DNA of 64,000 nt from Alkalihalobacillus alcalophilus ATCC 27647 = CGMCC 1.3604 (GCF_000292245.2 NZ_ALPT02000017.1:1-64000); one strand, 5' to 3'. Positions 7,604 through 16,553 are shown, counted from the stretch's first letter. Program-made: numbers and translations. Notes: generated by a model from the sequence alone, not told the origin.

Positions 7604-8605
7604 TTACAACTCTTTAATAACAGCAATATATGGTTGCACCCATTCAGAAAAGGAAAGATTATCATCCCATGTCACAGCCCCCATTGCTTTGAAGCAGCCC
7701 CAATCCAATACACGTTGATGGAGCATATGTATGGTAAGTCTATTTTTCATTTGCTCCCTATTCTTCTGTGTGAGTTGTACATAAACACGAAACAATTCAT
7801 GCACTAAAGATTGTTTTTCTTTTTCAATATAATATAAGAACATTTTCACTAGATCATTAGATCCATCAGCAAAATAAGCATTCGTAAAGTCAAAAATCCC
7901 GCTGACCTTCCACTGACCGTCTATTTTATCAACAACAAAGTTCCCTACTTTAAAATCCCCCATTACAAATTCAGCTTCTTTTAAGGAATCGAATGCGGAC
8001 TTTGCTTGTTCAATTAAGTCCAAAGTGAATTGTTCATCCAACTCTGTAATGGTTGAATATTTTTTGGCATCCTCTAACCAATGAAGAATTCGTGCTTTCA
8101 GCCATTGAAAATAAGAGGATGCAAATGGTTGTATTTCTGCAGATACTGGTTGATACTCGCCAAAAATGGGCGTTTTCCATTGATGCATTACAGCTAAAAC
8201 TTTGGCGACTTCTGTGACTATTTGTCTTTCTCCCTCTACTAATAACTGCTCTTGAATTTCATTTAAATGAGTGCCTTTTTTTCTCGGCATCAAAACGTAT
8301 GACCAACCTATTAAATCTTCTTCAAAATCAATTATGTATGGGGTCGGCAAAGCCAACATCGTTTTCTGAGCTAAATTCTCAATATAAAAACGTTCTTCCT
8401 CAAACTGACCTGGAAATAATGGATTACCTTTGAGCACGTACTCACCTTTTGTAGATTGGATAAACATCGTTTGCCCCATCGCTCCAATGTTTGTTCTTTC
8501 ACCTGAGACAAACTTCCCTAAATGAAATCGTTCAAGCATTTGTTCAATAATGGACTCATTTAATTCCCCTAGTTTATTAGAACCAAAGATGATTTTAGTT
8601 GTCAT
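7604..8605 (-). CDS. Aminoglycoside-phosphotransferase-like (APH/choline kinase fold) protein
   Basis: Product of 333 aa. The protein-kinase-like fold is shown by FVMGDFKVGNFVVD (catalytic loop; the usual HGD is MGD here) followed by VSGIFDFTNAYFADGSNDLV (metal-binding DF segment) and an N-terminal lobe with YVLKGN carrying the probable ATP lysine. It phosphorylates an unknown small molecule; many chromosomal APH-family proteins are not antibiotic-resistance genes. An AAGGAGGG site lies before the ATG. It is a single gene between repeats and cadA. Confidence 0.82.
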   Translation of the reverse strand: MTTKIIFGSNKLGELNESIIEQMLERFHLGKFVSGERTNIGAMGQTMFIQSTKGEYVLKGNPLFPGQFEEERFYIENLAQKTMLALPTPYIIDFEEDLIGWSYVLMPRKKGTHLNEIQEQLLVEGERQIVTEVAKVLAVMHQWKTPIFGEYQPVSAEIQPFASSYFQWLKARILHWLEDAKKYSTITELDEQFTLDLIEQAKSAFDSLKEAEFVMGDFKVGNFVVDKIDGQWKVSGIFDFTNAYFADGSNDLVKMFLYYIEKEKQSLVHELFRVYVQLTQKNREQMKNRLTIHMLHQRVLDWGCFKAMGAVTWDDNLSFSEWVQPYIAVIKEL

Positions 8606-8885
8606 AACGCCCTCCTTCTACAGGTAATAAACTTGTTCAGACGGAAGGCTCTTTAGAACAAAACCTTCATTTCTTACTTTATCATTTATATGAATTTTCA
8701 AACACTATTATTTGAAGACGTATTTTGTGAAAGCACACCAAACAAAAAAAGCCATCCATCAGGCATAAAAACCATCAAGATGACTTCTGTTCATTACTCG
8801 ATTTCAAATGTTTCGGTTATGTTAATACTGTTCTTCACTGATTGGACGATTTTTGCTGGATCATTTTATTAACCATCCAGGTTAT

Positions 8886-11024
8886 TTATTCGTCGTCATC
8901 TTTCATTTTCATCAATCTCATGCCGTTTAAGGTAACGAGTAAAGTCGCTCCAACATCAGCTAATATCGCCATCCATAACGTTAACCACTCTGGAATGACT
9001 AATAATAAAGCAATCGCCTTAATGCTCAGGGCAAAAATAATATTTTGTTTAATAATCGCCAAAGCTTTTCTACTTACTTTTATCGTAAAAGGAAGCTTCT
9101 TCAGGTCATCACTCATTAGGGCTAAGTCAGCGGTTTCAAGAGCCGTATCAGTACCAGCTCCTCCCATCGCGATGCCGACACTTGATGCAGCAAGAGCTGG
9201 TGCATCATTTACCCCATCCCCTACCATTGCAACATGTTCATATTTCTGACGTAAGTCTTTAATGACATTTAACTTATCCTCTGGTAAAAGTTCAGCACGA
9301 ACCTCTTTGACACCTACTTGTTTCGCAACCGCTTCGGCTGTTCGTTGATTATCACCGGTCAGCATAACGGTCTCACGGATTCCTAGTTCCTCTAACTGTT
9401 TAACTGCCTTTTGACTAATCGACCGAACTTCATCAGCAATTCCGACGACTGCTAACACTTGTTCACTTGTACCAAGTAAGATAGCTGTTTTTCCTTCTGA
9501 TTGCATCTTTTCAATATCATTTATCACTTTGTTATCTATGGTAGAACTCACCGTTTCCTTTAGTAGTGAGAGGTTTCCAATTACATATTCCGTAGAATCA
9601 ATTGTCGCTTTTAATCCTTTACCAGTGATTGAACTAAAGTTACTAATTTCAATTTCCTCGAAGAAAATCTTTTCACGCTCTGCTCTCTCTAATATAGCTG
9701 ATGCGAGCGGATGTAATGATTTACTTTCTAATGCAGCTACTTTTGCAAATAATTGATTTTGCTCAACTTCCTCATCATAGACGATATAATCGGTAACTTT
9801 TGGTTTCCCTTTTGTTAAAGTTCCGGTTTTATCAAAGGCGATCGCTTTAAGAGCTCCTGTTGCTTCTAGATAGACGCCACCTTTCACTAACACACCATGC
9901 TTAGCCAAATTGCCAATTGCCGTTACGATCGCAACAGGAGTCGAAATGACTAAAGCACACGGACAACCGACTACTAAAACGGCTAACCCGAGATAAATCC
10001 AATCTTCCCAGCCTTGACCAAAAAAGGTTGGCGGAATTGTCGCTATTAAGGCGGCTAGCACGATAATGGCTGGTGTGTAATATTTGGCGAATTTATCAAC
10101 AAAAGCTTGTGAGGGTGCTCTTTCTGCTTGAGCCTCTTCAACAAGGTGAATAATTTTAGCAATCGTTGTGTCATTTACATGCTTAGTGACCTCGACTTCA
10201 AGAAAACCTTCTTCATTTAACGTTCCCGCAAACACTTCATCTTTTACTGTTTTTTCTACAGGAATTGATTCTCCTGTAATCGTTGCTTCGTTAATCGATG
10301 ACTGCCCTGAAACGACCATACCATCCATTGCTAACTTTTGTCCTGGTTTCACAATCATAATATCGCCAATTTCGATATCTTTGACATTAACGACCTGTTC
10401 AATGCCGTCTCGACGGATCAGGGCTTCCTTAGGAGCTATGTTCATTAATGAACGTATCGACTGTCTTGCTTTATCCATTGAAAAACGTTCTAATGCTTCA
10501 CTTACTGCAAATAAAATGACAACAATTGATCCCTCAACCCATTCTCCGATAATCGCGGCACCGATAACCGCAATCGTCATTAAGGTTTTCATATCAAAAC
10601 GAAGGCGAATTAAATTCTTAAAACCAGTCATAAAAAGCGAGTATCCACCGATAATAATCGCCGAAATAAAAACAAAAACTGTAATCAAACTTTCCTCACC
10701 TAAGGCAAACTGTAACACTAATCCGAGCAACACGAACAAAGCAGAAAAAATCACATGTAAATTCCCTTGCCAGATTGGCTTTTTTTCCACTGCCACATCC
10801 GTTTGCCCTTCTTTTTCATTCACCACTTTAATGTGATCAAACGCTCCTGCTTTTTCAATTTCTGAAACAGTTGCCGCTCCAATAACGGTTATTTTAGATG
10901 CTCCGAAATTCACCTTCGCCTCTTGTACTCCTGGAATCTCTTTTACATTCTGCTCAAAAGTAGCGGCACAGCTAGCACATGATAAGCCCGTTACCCGAAA
11001 GACTTCTTTTTCTATCGCTCCCAT
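8886..11024 (-). CDS. cadA: Heavy-metal P1B-type ATPase (Cd/Zn/Pb exporter)
   Basis: Product of 712 aa. An N-terminal metal-binding domain carries GLSCASC (Cys16, Cys19). The transmembrane metal site is the CPC motif (Cys354-Pro-Cys356). The phosphorylation loop is DKTGTLTKG with Asp398, followed by the SLHPLA motif and the hinge MVGDGVNDAPALA. These place it in the P1B subgroup with CPC, which pumps Zn(II), Cd(II) and Pb(II) out of the cell. It starts directly after the cadC stop (TAA then ATG), so it is translated from the cadC transcript. Exact metal range is inferred from CadC-type regulation, not seen. Confidence 0.95.
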   Translation of the reverse strand: MGAIEKEVFRVTGLSCASCAATFEQNVKEIPGVQEAKVNFGASKITVIGAATVSEIEKAGAFDHIKVVNEKEGQTDVAVEKKPIWQGNLHVIFSALFVLLGLVLQFALGEESLITVFVFISAIIIGGYSLFMTGFKNLIRLRFDMKTLMTIAVIGAAIIGEWVEGSIVVILFAVSEALERFSMDKARQSIRSLMNIAPKEALIRRDGIEQVVNVKDIEIGDIMIVKPGQKLAMDGMVVSGQSSINEATITGESIPVEKTVKDEVFAGTLNEEGFLEVEVTKHVNDTTIAKIIHLVEEAQAERAPSQAFVDKFAKYYTPAIIVLAALIATIPPTFFGQGWEDWIYLGLAVLVVGCPCALVISTPVAIVTAIGNLAKHGVLVKGGVYLEATGALKAIAFDKTGTLTKGKPKVTDYIVYDEEVEQNQLFAKVAALESKSLHPLASAILERAEREKIFFEEIEISNFSSITGKGLKATIDSTEYVIGNLSLLKETVSSTIDNKVINDIEKMQSEGKTAILLGTSEQVLAVVGIADEVRSISQKAVKQLEELGIRETVMLTGDNQRTAEAVAKQVGVKEVRAELLPEDKLNVIKDLRQKYEHVAMVGDGVNDAPALAASSVGIAMGGAGTDTALETADLALMSDDLKKLPFTIKVSRKALAIIKQNIIFALSIKAIALLLVIPEWLTLWMAILADVGATLLVTLNGMRLMKMKDDDE

Positions 11025-11417
11025 TTAATCACGCCCTTTACCTTCCTCAGAGTGAATCAATGCGGTCACGACTAATTCTTTTATATGATTATCATCAATC
11101 GCATAAAAGACCAATTTTCCTTCTTTACGACTTTTTGTGATTCCTAAATTTTTTAACAATCGTAAATGATGGGACGTTGTGGCAGTTGTTGCTCCAATAA
11201 TATTGGCGACATCACATACACATAATTCTTCTTCCTGTGTCAGAGCGTACGTTATTTTTAATCTAGTCGGATCAGATAACGCTTTAAAAATAGCTGCTAC
11301 TGGACTTAGTTCCACTTGTTTCATTTTATTTGAGACCGTTTGTACCTTTTCTTCATCAAAACAAAACACTTCACACATATCTTCATTTAATTTATTTTGA
11401 GCTTTTGTCGCTGCCAT
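11025..11417 (-). CDS. cadC: CadC, ArsR/SmtB-family metal-sensing repressor
   Basis: Product of 130 aa. Winged helix with ALSDPTRLKITYAL and the recognition helix TTATTSHHLRLLKNLG. All four cysteines of the alpha-3N soft-metal site of S. aureus CadC (Cys7, 11, 58, 60) are present with identical spacing as Cys15, Cys19, Cys66 and Cys68 (MCEVFC and ELCVCD). It should leave its operator when Cd(II), Pb(II) or Zn(II) binds. It is first gene of the cadCA operon, with promoter and two operators just upstream, and a GAGGTGGG ribosome site. Confidence 0.95.
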   Translation of the reverse strand: MAATKAQNKLNEDMCEVFCFDEEKVQTVSNKMKQVELSPVAAIFKALSDPTRLKITYALTQEEELCVCDVANIIGATTATTSHHLRLLKNLGITKSRKEGKLVFYAIDDNHIKELVVTALIHSEEGKGRD

Positions 11418-11430
11418 ATGCCCACCTCAT

Positions 11431-11448
11431 TCAAACATTCATTTGATT
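11431..11448. promoter_or_regulatory. CadC operator 1 (downstream of the promoter)
   Basis: Palindrome TCAAACATTCATTTGA, of the TCAAAT-n-ATTTGA type bound by CadC. It lies between the -10 box and the cadC ribosome site. Confidence 0.75.
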
Positions 11449-11451
11449 ATT

Positions 11452-11480
11452 ATTCTATGTATCTATTTTCCATTTGTCAA
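11452..11480 (-). promoter_or_regulatory. Sigma-A promoter of cadCA
   Basis: On the minus strand, -35 TTGACA (11480-11475), a 17-bp spacer and -10 TAGAAT (11457-11452). It is bracketed by the two palindromic operators. Confidence 0.85.
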
Positions 11481-11481
11481 T

Positions 11482-11501
11482 AATCAAACACCCATTTGAT
11501 T
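11482..11501. promoter_or_regulatory. CadC operator 2 (upstream of the promoter)
   Basis: Palindrome AATCAAACACCCATTTGATT, the same half-sites as operator 1, immediately upstream of the -35 box. It ends 2 bp from the target duplication of the 988-bp element. Confidence 0.7.
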
Positions 11502-11651
11502 GTTATTAACTCAACTTTCGCATCGAGAAAAACCGTTCAACTAGTTGGCAGAGCGAATAGAAGCTCTTAAAAAAATGCCCTTGACACGTTTGAAAAGCGA
11601 GAACGCACTATCACACCAAACGGATAAACTGTGCATTAAGAAAATATTATA

Positions 11652-11783
11652 GACCCTCCGGCTGTCGCTCCCAAAACCATACTCCGCGTCCTGCGGGAAC
11701 CTTGCGAGCCTCCTCGGCAAGCCTTGCGGGGTCTCGCTCCACGGTTTATTCCCGCGGGAGTCTCCGTATGGTTTTGTCCGCTA
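11652..11783 (-). repeat. GC-rich dispersed repeat, copy 1
   Basis: A 132-bp block that, read on the minus strand, aligns throughout with copy 2 at 12061-12193: GTCCGC at one end, GGAGACTCCCGCGGGAATAA, AGACCCCGCAAGGC, GAGGAGGCTCGC, GCAGGACGCGGAGT, GGGAGCGAC and CCGGAGGG at the other. It is far more GC-rich than its surroundings. Similar blocks are known to me as dispersed intergenic repeats in Bacillaceae genomes; their role is not established. The 61-codon frame over it is spurious. Confidence 0.8.
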
Positions 11784-12060
11784 AGTGTGGTGGAGAGGTT
11801 TGATGATATCGCCATTCTCAATTAGCTATTTCTAACGCAGAAGGACCTTCTTCTTCACTTTGTTAGTTATGAAAAGACAGGATTCCAATCGAAATAAGCT
11901 CGCTAGTCTAGCTAACGTACAGAGCATCAGCACGGATTTATTTACAACTGTAACGGAATGAGTCATGGAAGGAGAAAAATCATTCTCAAGCTACTGTATT
12001 TTGAAGTATTGTCTGTTTTTTTATTCCATGAGAAAACCGAACCTAGATTCGATTCCATTA

Positions 12061-12193
12061 TCTAGCGGACAAACAGACACGGAGACTCCCGCAGGAATAA
12101 ACCGTCCAATGAGACCCCGCAAGCGTGCTGAGGAGGCTCATGAGGTTCCTGCAGGACGCGGAGTGTCTGTTTGGGAGCGACCGCCGGAGGGCC
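12061..12193 (+). repeat. GC-rich dispersed repeat, copy 2 (inverted relative to copy 1)
   Basis: The same ~132-bp block as copy 1 in the opposite orientation, 277 bp away. Differences are scattered substitutions, several of them pairing with each other (for example both the PuPy ends next to GGAGACTCC and GGAGTGTCTG), as in a folded RNA or cruciform under selection for pairing. Confidence 0.8.
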
Positions 12194-12270
12194 TATTATT
12201 TATTTCTTGATGCACAGATAACGTGAGATTGGTTTGTTCGTTTATGAACATGACGTATTAAAGCAAAGGG

Positions 12271-12444
12271 TTGACTGTTTACATTTTTTTCAATAAGAAG
12301 GAAGAGTTAATCACATTGTTCGCGACAGCCGAAGCGCTTCATTTTAGTGAACAGTTTCCTTCAACAGCCTACGAAGAGATGTGTTCAGACTGTCAACGAT
12401 TGAACCGTTCATGTAAAGTCAAATTGAGTATTGTATCGCCCTAA
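12271..12444 (+). pseudogene. 57-codon cysteine-containing frame inside the 988-bp element
   Basis: From TTG 12271 the frame reads MTVYIFFNKKEELITLF, continues through CSDCQRLNRSC and ends SIVSP. The CxxC...C cluster and the position close to the right end of the element would fit the tail of a decayed transposase, but no family is recognised. There is no convincing ribosome site. Listed as a relic, not as an expressed protein. Confidence 0.3.
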
Positions 12445-12526
12445 AATCAATCTCTATCAACGGTTAAGAGCCAATCATACTCTGCGAAAGTTGAGTTATT
12501 AATAAAAATTTCCCTTAAAAAGGACA

Positions 12527-12555
12527 TTGCCTTTAGAGATTTAATTTGCTAGAAT
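12527..12555 (+). promoter_or_regulatory. Promoter of the TetR-MATE operon
   Basis: -35 TTGCCT (12527-12532), 17-bp spacer, -10 TAGAAT (12550-12555). The palindromic operator begins 5 bp after the -10 box, so it would cover the transcription start. Confidence 0.65.
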
Positions 12556-12559
12556 GGCT

Positions 12560-12575
12560 TGACGAACGATCGTCA
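12560..12575. promoter_or_regulatory. Operator palindrome for the TetR repressor
   Basis: TGACGAACGATCGTCA is a 16-bp palindrome with imperfect centre, placed at the expected start site of the tetR-MATE transcript. Confidence 0.65.
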
Positions 12576-12609
12576 GTTTATTAGTTTTTAAGATTGAAAG
12601 GAGCTTATC

Positions 12610-13197
12610 ATGAGCTACGATGCCATCAAAGAGTCTGCCTTAGCTCTATTTGCCAAACACGGTTATGAAGGAACATCTTTGGCCCAAATCGCTGAATCTG
12701 TCGGGATAAAAAAACAATCGATTTATTCGCATTTTAAAAGTAAAGATGATTTGTTTCTTCAATTATTAAATGAAACATTTGAGATTGAATTAATACGTGT
12801 CACCAATTATTTGCAGGAGCATTTTGAAAAGCCATTGGGTGATTGTTTATTTAAATCGTTACAAAGCTATATTGAACGCTTTAACAATGACAGTCGGATG
12901 AAATTTTTTTTACGAATTTCCTTTTTTCCACCTGCCCATATATACGCTCAAGTAATGGATGCTCTTTATGAATATATTGATCAAGTAGATGCCCTATATT
13001 TAGAACGCTTTAAACATGCGATTGAATTAAAAGAAATGAGCGGCCAAGCCGAAATAGCGACAATGGCTTTTTCTGCTTTAATTGATTCAATTTGTGTGGA
13101 GCTTGTTTACGGGGGGACGAAACGAACAGAAAAGAAATTACAAGCAGCCTGGATTGTTTTTTGGAATGGATTAACTGCTTCCAAAAATAACAGCTAG
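12610..13197 (+). CDS. TetR-family regulator of the MATE exporter
   Basis: Product of 195 aa. N-terminal HTH: IKESALALFAKHGYEGTSLA, then IAESVGIKKQSIYSHFKSKDDL. The remainder is the helical ligand-binding and dimer domain. An AAGGAG site precedes the ATG. It is followed after 16 bp by a MATE transporter on the same strand, and a 16-bp palindrome overlaps its own promoter, so the simplest reading is an autorepressor that lets the pump be made when a toxic ligand binds. Confidence 0.9.
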   Translation: MSYDAIKESALALFAKHGYEGTSLAQIAESVGIKKQSIYSHFKSKDDLFLQLLNETFEIELIRVTNYLQEHFEKPLGDCLFKSLQSYIERFNNDSRMKFFLRISFFPPAHIYAQVMDALYEYIDQVDALYLERFKHAIELKEMSGQAEIATMAFSALIDSICVELVYGGTKRTEKKLQAAWIVFWNGLTASKNNS

Positions 13198-13213
13198 AAG
13201 TGAGGGATGTACG

Positions 13214-14605
13214 ATGTATCATGCAGAAACGTATAAAGAAAAGTTTACGCTTTTCTTAACGATTCTTTGGCCAATCATGGTCACTCAGCTAAGTTTACAT
13301 GCCATGACGTTAATCGATACGATGATGAGTGGTCGTGTTGGAACAAATGATTTAGCCGGTGTTGCTATCGGCTCAAGTATTTGGCTGCCTGTTTTCACAG
13401 GGATAAATGGGATTTTACTCGCTGTGACACCAATTGTCGCCCAATACATGGGAAGTGGCGAGAAAAATAAAATTAGCTTTACCGTTACACAATTTATTTA
13501 TTTGTCGTTCATTCTTGCCATCCTTGTCCTTATCATTGGGGCTCTTTTTTTGGACCCGCTTCTTACGATGATGGCATTAGAACCGGAAGTTCATCATATT
13601 GCTTTTCATTATTTGGTTGGTCTCGGGACAGGAATCATTCCATTATTTATGTTTAATGTCGTGCGGAACTTTTTTGATGCTCAAGGGTTTACGCGAATAA
13701 CGATGTTTATTACCGTTATTGCTGTACCTTTTAGTGCGTTATTAAATTATGGTTTTATTTTTGGGAAGTTCGGCTTGCCTGCCTTAGGTGGAATTGGTGC
13801 CGGTTATGCAACTGGATTAACCTTTTGGATTATCTTCATTTTGAGTATTATTATGACATTTAAAATTAGTCCAATGCGTCCGTATAAAATTTTTGTCAAT
13901 TGGTTTAGACCGTCATTAAAAGCGTGGAAGGAGCAACTTTCCATTGGGGTGCCAATTGGGCTATCGATTTTTTTTGAAGCGAGCATTTTTGCGATTATGA
14001 CATTATTAATTGGGATGATGTTCTCAACCGTGACGATTGCTGCTAACCAAATTGCTTTAAACTTCACATCCCTTATTTTTATGATTCCATTAAGCATCTC
14101 CATGGCCTTAACGATTGTTGTTGGCTACTCGGTCGGAGGTAAACGAATTAAGGCTGCGAAACAATACACGTATTTGGGTGTTATTGGAGGAGTTGGAATT
14201 TTAGCCATTGCTTCCGTTTTCTTGTTCTTCTTTAGGGAACAAATTGCTGGCATTTATTCAACCGAAAGAGAAGTCATTGTTCTCGCAGCTCAATTTTTTA
14301 TTATCGCGATTTTTTATCAGCTTTCTGATGCTCTTCAATCAGGTCTACAAGGAGTATTACGTGGTTATAAAGATGTAAAAGTTCCCTTTATGATCGCCTT
14401 TACTTCTTACTGGATTATCGGAATTCCAGTCGGTTATTCGCTAGCTGCCTTTACCGCACTCGGACCAAAAGGCTTCTGGGTAGGGATAACGATTGGTTTA
14501 ACATGTGCGGCGATTGGCTTCTTCACTCGTTTAGTCTTCGTCCAACGTCGAACGCTCAAACAATTTGCGGCAGAAGCTAACGCCGAAGGGCAAAAAGGAG
14601 CTTAG
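13214..14605 (+). CDS. MATE-family multidrug/cation efflux transporter
   Basis: Product of 463 aa with twelve hydrophobic segments in two related halves (about 15-225 and 240-450). Family features include ILWPIMVTQLSLHAMTLIDT near the start, GTNDLAGVAIGSSIWLPV after TM1, and the loop VAQYMGSGEKNKI. It exports drugs or organic cations in exchange for Na+ or H+. It is co-transcribed with the TetR gene 16 bp upstream (GAGGGA site) and is followed by a hairpin at 14632-14666. Confidence 0.92.
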   Translation: MYHAETYKEKFTLFLTILWPIMVTQLSLHAMTLIDTMMSGRVGTNDLAGVAIGSSIWLPVFTGINGILLAVTPIVAQYMGSGEKNKISFTVTQFIYLSFILAILVLIIGALFLDPLLTMMALEPEVHHIAFHYLVGLGTGIIPLFMFNVVRNFFDAQGFTRITMFITVIAVPFSALLNYGFIFGKFGLPALGGIGAGYATGLTFWIIFILSIIMTFKISPMRPYKIFVNWFRPSLKAWKEQLSIGVPIGLSIFFEASIFAIMTLLIGMMFSTVTIAANQIALNFTSLIFMIPLSISMALTIVVGYSVGGKRIKAAKQYTYLGVIGGVGILAIASVFLFFFREQIAGIYSTEREVIVLAAQFFIIAIFYQLSDALQSGLQGVLRGYKDVKVPFMIAFTSYWIIGIPVGYSLAAFTALGPKGFWVGITIGLTCAAIGFFTRLVFVQRRTLKQFAAEANAEGQKGA

Positions 14606-14624
14606 ATGAATTCTGATGACTCTA

Positions 14625-14690
14625 GTGAATCGGGAGACCCCACAACAATGTGCTGTGGGGTCTCCCGTATTTCACTATTCGCACAGGAGT
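14625..14690. repeat. 66-bp hairpin repeat, copy B, probable terminator of the MATE operon
   Basis: The core 14632-14666 is a perfect 13-bp stem (GGGAGACCCCACA / TGTGGGGTCTCCC) with a short loop. The tail GTATTTCACTATTC is poor in T, so termination strength is uncertain. The 66-bp block matches copy A at 7424-7489 (shared GTGAAYCGGGAG, GGTCTCCC, TTTC and CACAGGA). Confidence 0.65.
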
Positions 14691-14702
14691 CACCGGGCAC
14701 TT

Positions 14703-16553
14703 TTACTCAAAAACATACTCTTGTTGCAAATGTTGGATAAATAGTTGTAAAGCTTCGTCTTCTGTTGTTTCCATCCAATCCTCTAATTCATTTTTTTCAC
14801 CTGCAAATAAGAACTCCAACTTCTCCACGATCGTATTAAACTCGATTTGATTTTCAGATAAACCGTTAATCATCGCACCCCAGTTCACTGGTTGATAGCC
14901 ACTAGCTCTGACAGGGTATTGGTTAGCTAACTCGACAACTTCATCGATATTTGCCCCAAGATAGAGTTCTAATGCTAATAATAAACCGACATCAATATGC
15001 GTACGATCTCCATCCATCACTTCATACATTACCGCAAGTGCTTCATTATATTTTCCATTAACTAATAAATACTGTGCATGTTCTGTCAGCATATGTGGAT
15101 CCAACTCGCCTCCATTATGCACTTTAAACCTCTCATATATTTCTTCATATAACTCCCAGTTCTGTTCAGAATAATAATGCCCTAATAAAAAAGGTAAATA
15201 TTCATCATATGAGAATTTTCTAGTTAACTCTTCCATATAAAAATAGGAACGATCCACTTCCTCAAACGCCACAAGGATTTTAATCAGCATATTCAAACTA
15301 TGAATATCTTCGGTCTGCTCGTAATGTTGCTCATATAGACGATACGCTTGAGCGATTTCACCGTCAAGTAATAATCGATCAGCTTCCGTTAATTCACGCT
15401 CCTGCAAATAAAAGAAACCTGCCGTGCTTGCATTGACTCCAAGTCCCCCACTTGTTGAAATTCTTCGATTATGTTGATCGTAGGCATCAACTGCCCAAAG
15501 CAGGCGCTGATTCGGATTCGCTAAGCCAAGCAACGATTGAGTTTCAATGTCCTTATCCACTTCAAAAGGTAGATCATGATAATGGACGATTTCTCGTTCT
15601 TCAGTCGGATTAAATAAAAGGCCTAACTGATAAGAATATAATTCTTCGACTGGAATTAAGGCTTTGTTATCGACAAAGCGATCCAACCGACCTGATAACA
15701 ATGAGCCATTATCCGTTTGATAACCGAATGATAATTGATAATAGGCCGCTCCTTCCACCTCTTCCCATTCAAACAAAACTTCTTGATCGGTTATGACGTC
15801 ATCATTTATTGGATGTTGCAAATCAATTAAAGGAGTTAAAACGACATCATACTCAACCGAATGACTATCTGTTACAGTAATCCAATCATCCGCATCAACA
15901 GCCCAAGTCCATCCATTTAAATGTTCAAATCGCAATCCAATAAAGAGTTGATAATTCCCTTCCTCTACTCCCTTAAATACAAACTCTCCCTTTTCATTTG
16001 TCCTTATTGATTTTTCAGAATGACTAACACTCTGATTTACCATTGATTGTTCCCTTAGGTACACTTCTATGTTTTCCAGTGCTTGACCATCGGAACGAGT
16101 GACTCGCCCTGATACCGTAACGGCTCCTTCCGCTTTATCGAACTCCTCCTCGGCCGCGTAATAAGAAGCAAGCTCTTTTGTTGCCTGTGCCCATTCAGAA
16201 TCGATGTTTCCTTCCTTCACATATTGCTCTAAAATCCTTTCCATTTCGCTTTGACTAAAATAAAAAGGAGAGCCATTTGAATGACTAAAGCTCGGGCCAA
16301 TCATCACATCATAATTATTTTCAGAAAGACGTGCTAAAATATAGTCCTCAATGAGGCTCCTTTTCTGGGTTTCAGTAATGGAGCTTTCAAGGAGTTCAAC
16401 TAATTGTTCTGAACCAATTTCAGCTCCAGTTGATACAGCTCGCTCAAATTGTAATAATTTCACCTGAGGAATTATAACGAAAGCAACAATTGGAATTAGT
16501 GCAATCACAAATAGAGAAAAGGCTAAGTGTTTTATTTTTACTTTAATTTTCAT
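14703..16553 (-). CDS. Large membrane-anchored extracytoplasmic protein of an ECF-sigma operon
   Basis: Product of 616 aa. One N-terminal membrane segment (about 11-30) with lysines before it, then an outside region. About 145-242 looks like a carboxypeptidase-regulatory-like beta-sandwich (VSGRVTRSDGQALENIEVYL, TNEKGEFVFKGVEEGNYQLF). About 245-375 is a second beta-domain with an FnIII-like opening (HPINDDVITDQEVLFEWEEV). About 385-600 is helical with TPR-like spacing (AQAYRLYEQHYEQ, YNEALAVMYEVMDG). Its start overlaps the upstream anti-sigma candidate by 11 bp. No enzyme motif is seen; a sensor or effector of the sigma system is inferred. Confidence 0.75.
   Translation of the reverse strand: MKIKVKIKHLAFSLFVIALIPIVAFVIIPQVKLLQFERAVSTGAEIGSEQLVELLESSITETQKRSLIEDYILARLSENNYDVMIGPSFSHSNGSPFYFSQSEMERILEQYVKEGNIDSEWAQATKELASYYAAEEEFDKAEGAVTVSGRVTRSDGQALENIEVYLREQSMVNQSVSHSEKSIRTNEKGEFVFKGVEEGNYQLFIGLRFEHLNGWTWAVDADDWITVTDSHSVEYDVVLTPLIDLQHPINDDVITDQEVLFEWEEVEGAAYYQLSFGYQTDNGSLLSGRLDRFVDNKALIPVEELYSYQLGLLFNPTEEREIVHYHDLPFEVDKDIETQSLLGLANPNQRLLWAVDAYDQHNRRISTSGGLGVNASTAGFFYLQERELTEADRLLLDGEIAQAYRLYEQHYEQTEDIHSLNMLIKILVAFEEVDRSYFYMEELTRKFSYDEYLPFLLGHYYSEQNWELYEEIYERFKVHNGGELDPHMLTEHAQYLLVNGKYNEALAVMYEVMDGDRTHIDVGLLLALELYLGANIDEVVELANQYPVRASGYQPVNWGAMINGLSENQIEFNTIVEKLEFLFAGEKNELEDWMETTEDEALQLFIQHLQQEYVFE

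Larger units (their letters stand above)
11509..12496. mobile_element. 988-bp putative transposable element with 14-bp inverted ends and 5-bp target duplication
   Basis: The ends are perfect inverted repeats: ACTCAACTTTCGCA at 11509-11522 and its complement at 12483-12496. They are flanked by identical 5-bp direct repeats, TATTA at 11504-11508 and 12497-12501, as left by transposition. Inside are two inverted copies of a GC-rich Bacillaceae repeat and one short cysteine-containing frame (12271-12444), but no recognisable full transposase. I infer a decayed insertion sequence or a non-autonomous relative. It sits against the cadC operator. Confidence 0.7.

Noticed and set aside
10168..10836. 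222-codon plus-strand frame opposite cadA
   Set aside because: Antisense shadow of a clear P-type ATPase with low-complexity composition.
11636..12210. Two frames of 61 and 81 codons as genes
   Set aside because: They cover the inverted GC-rich repeats and have no ribosome site or family match.
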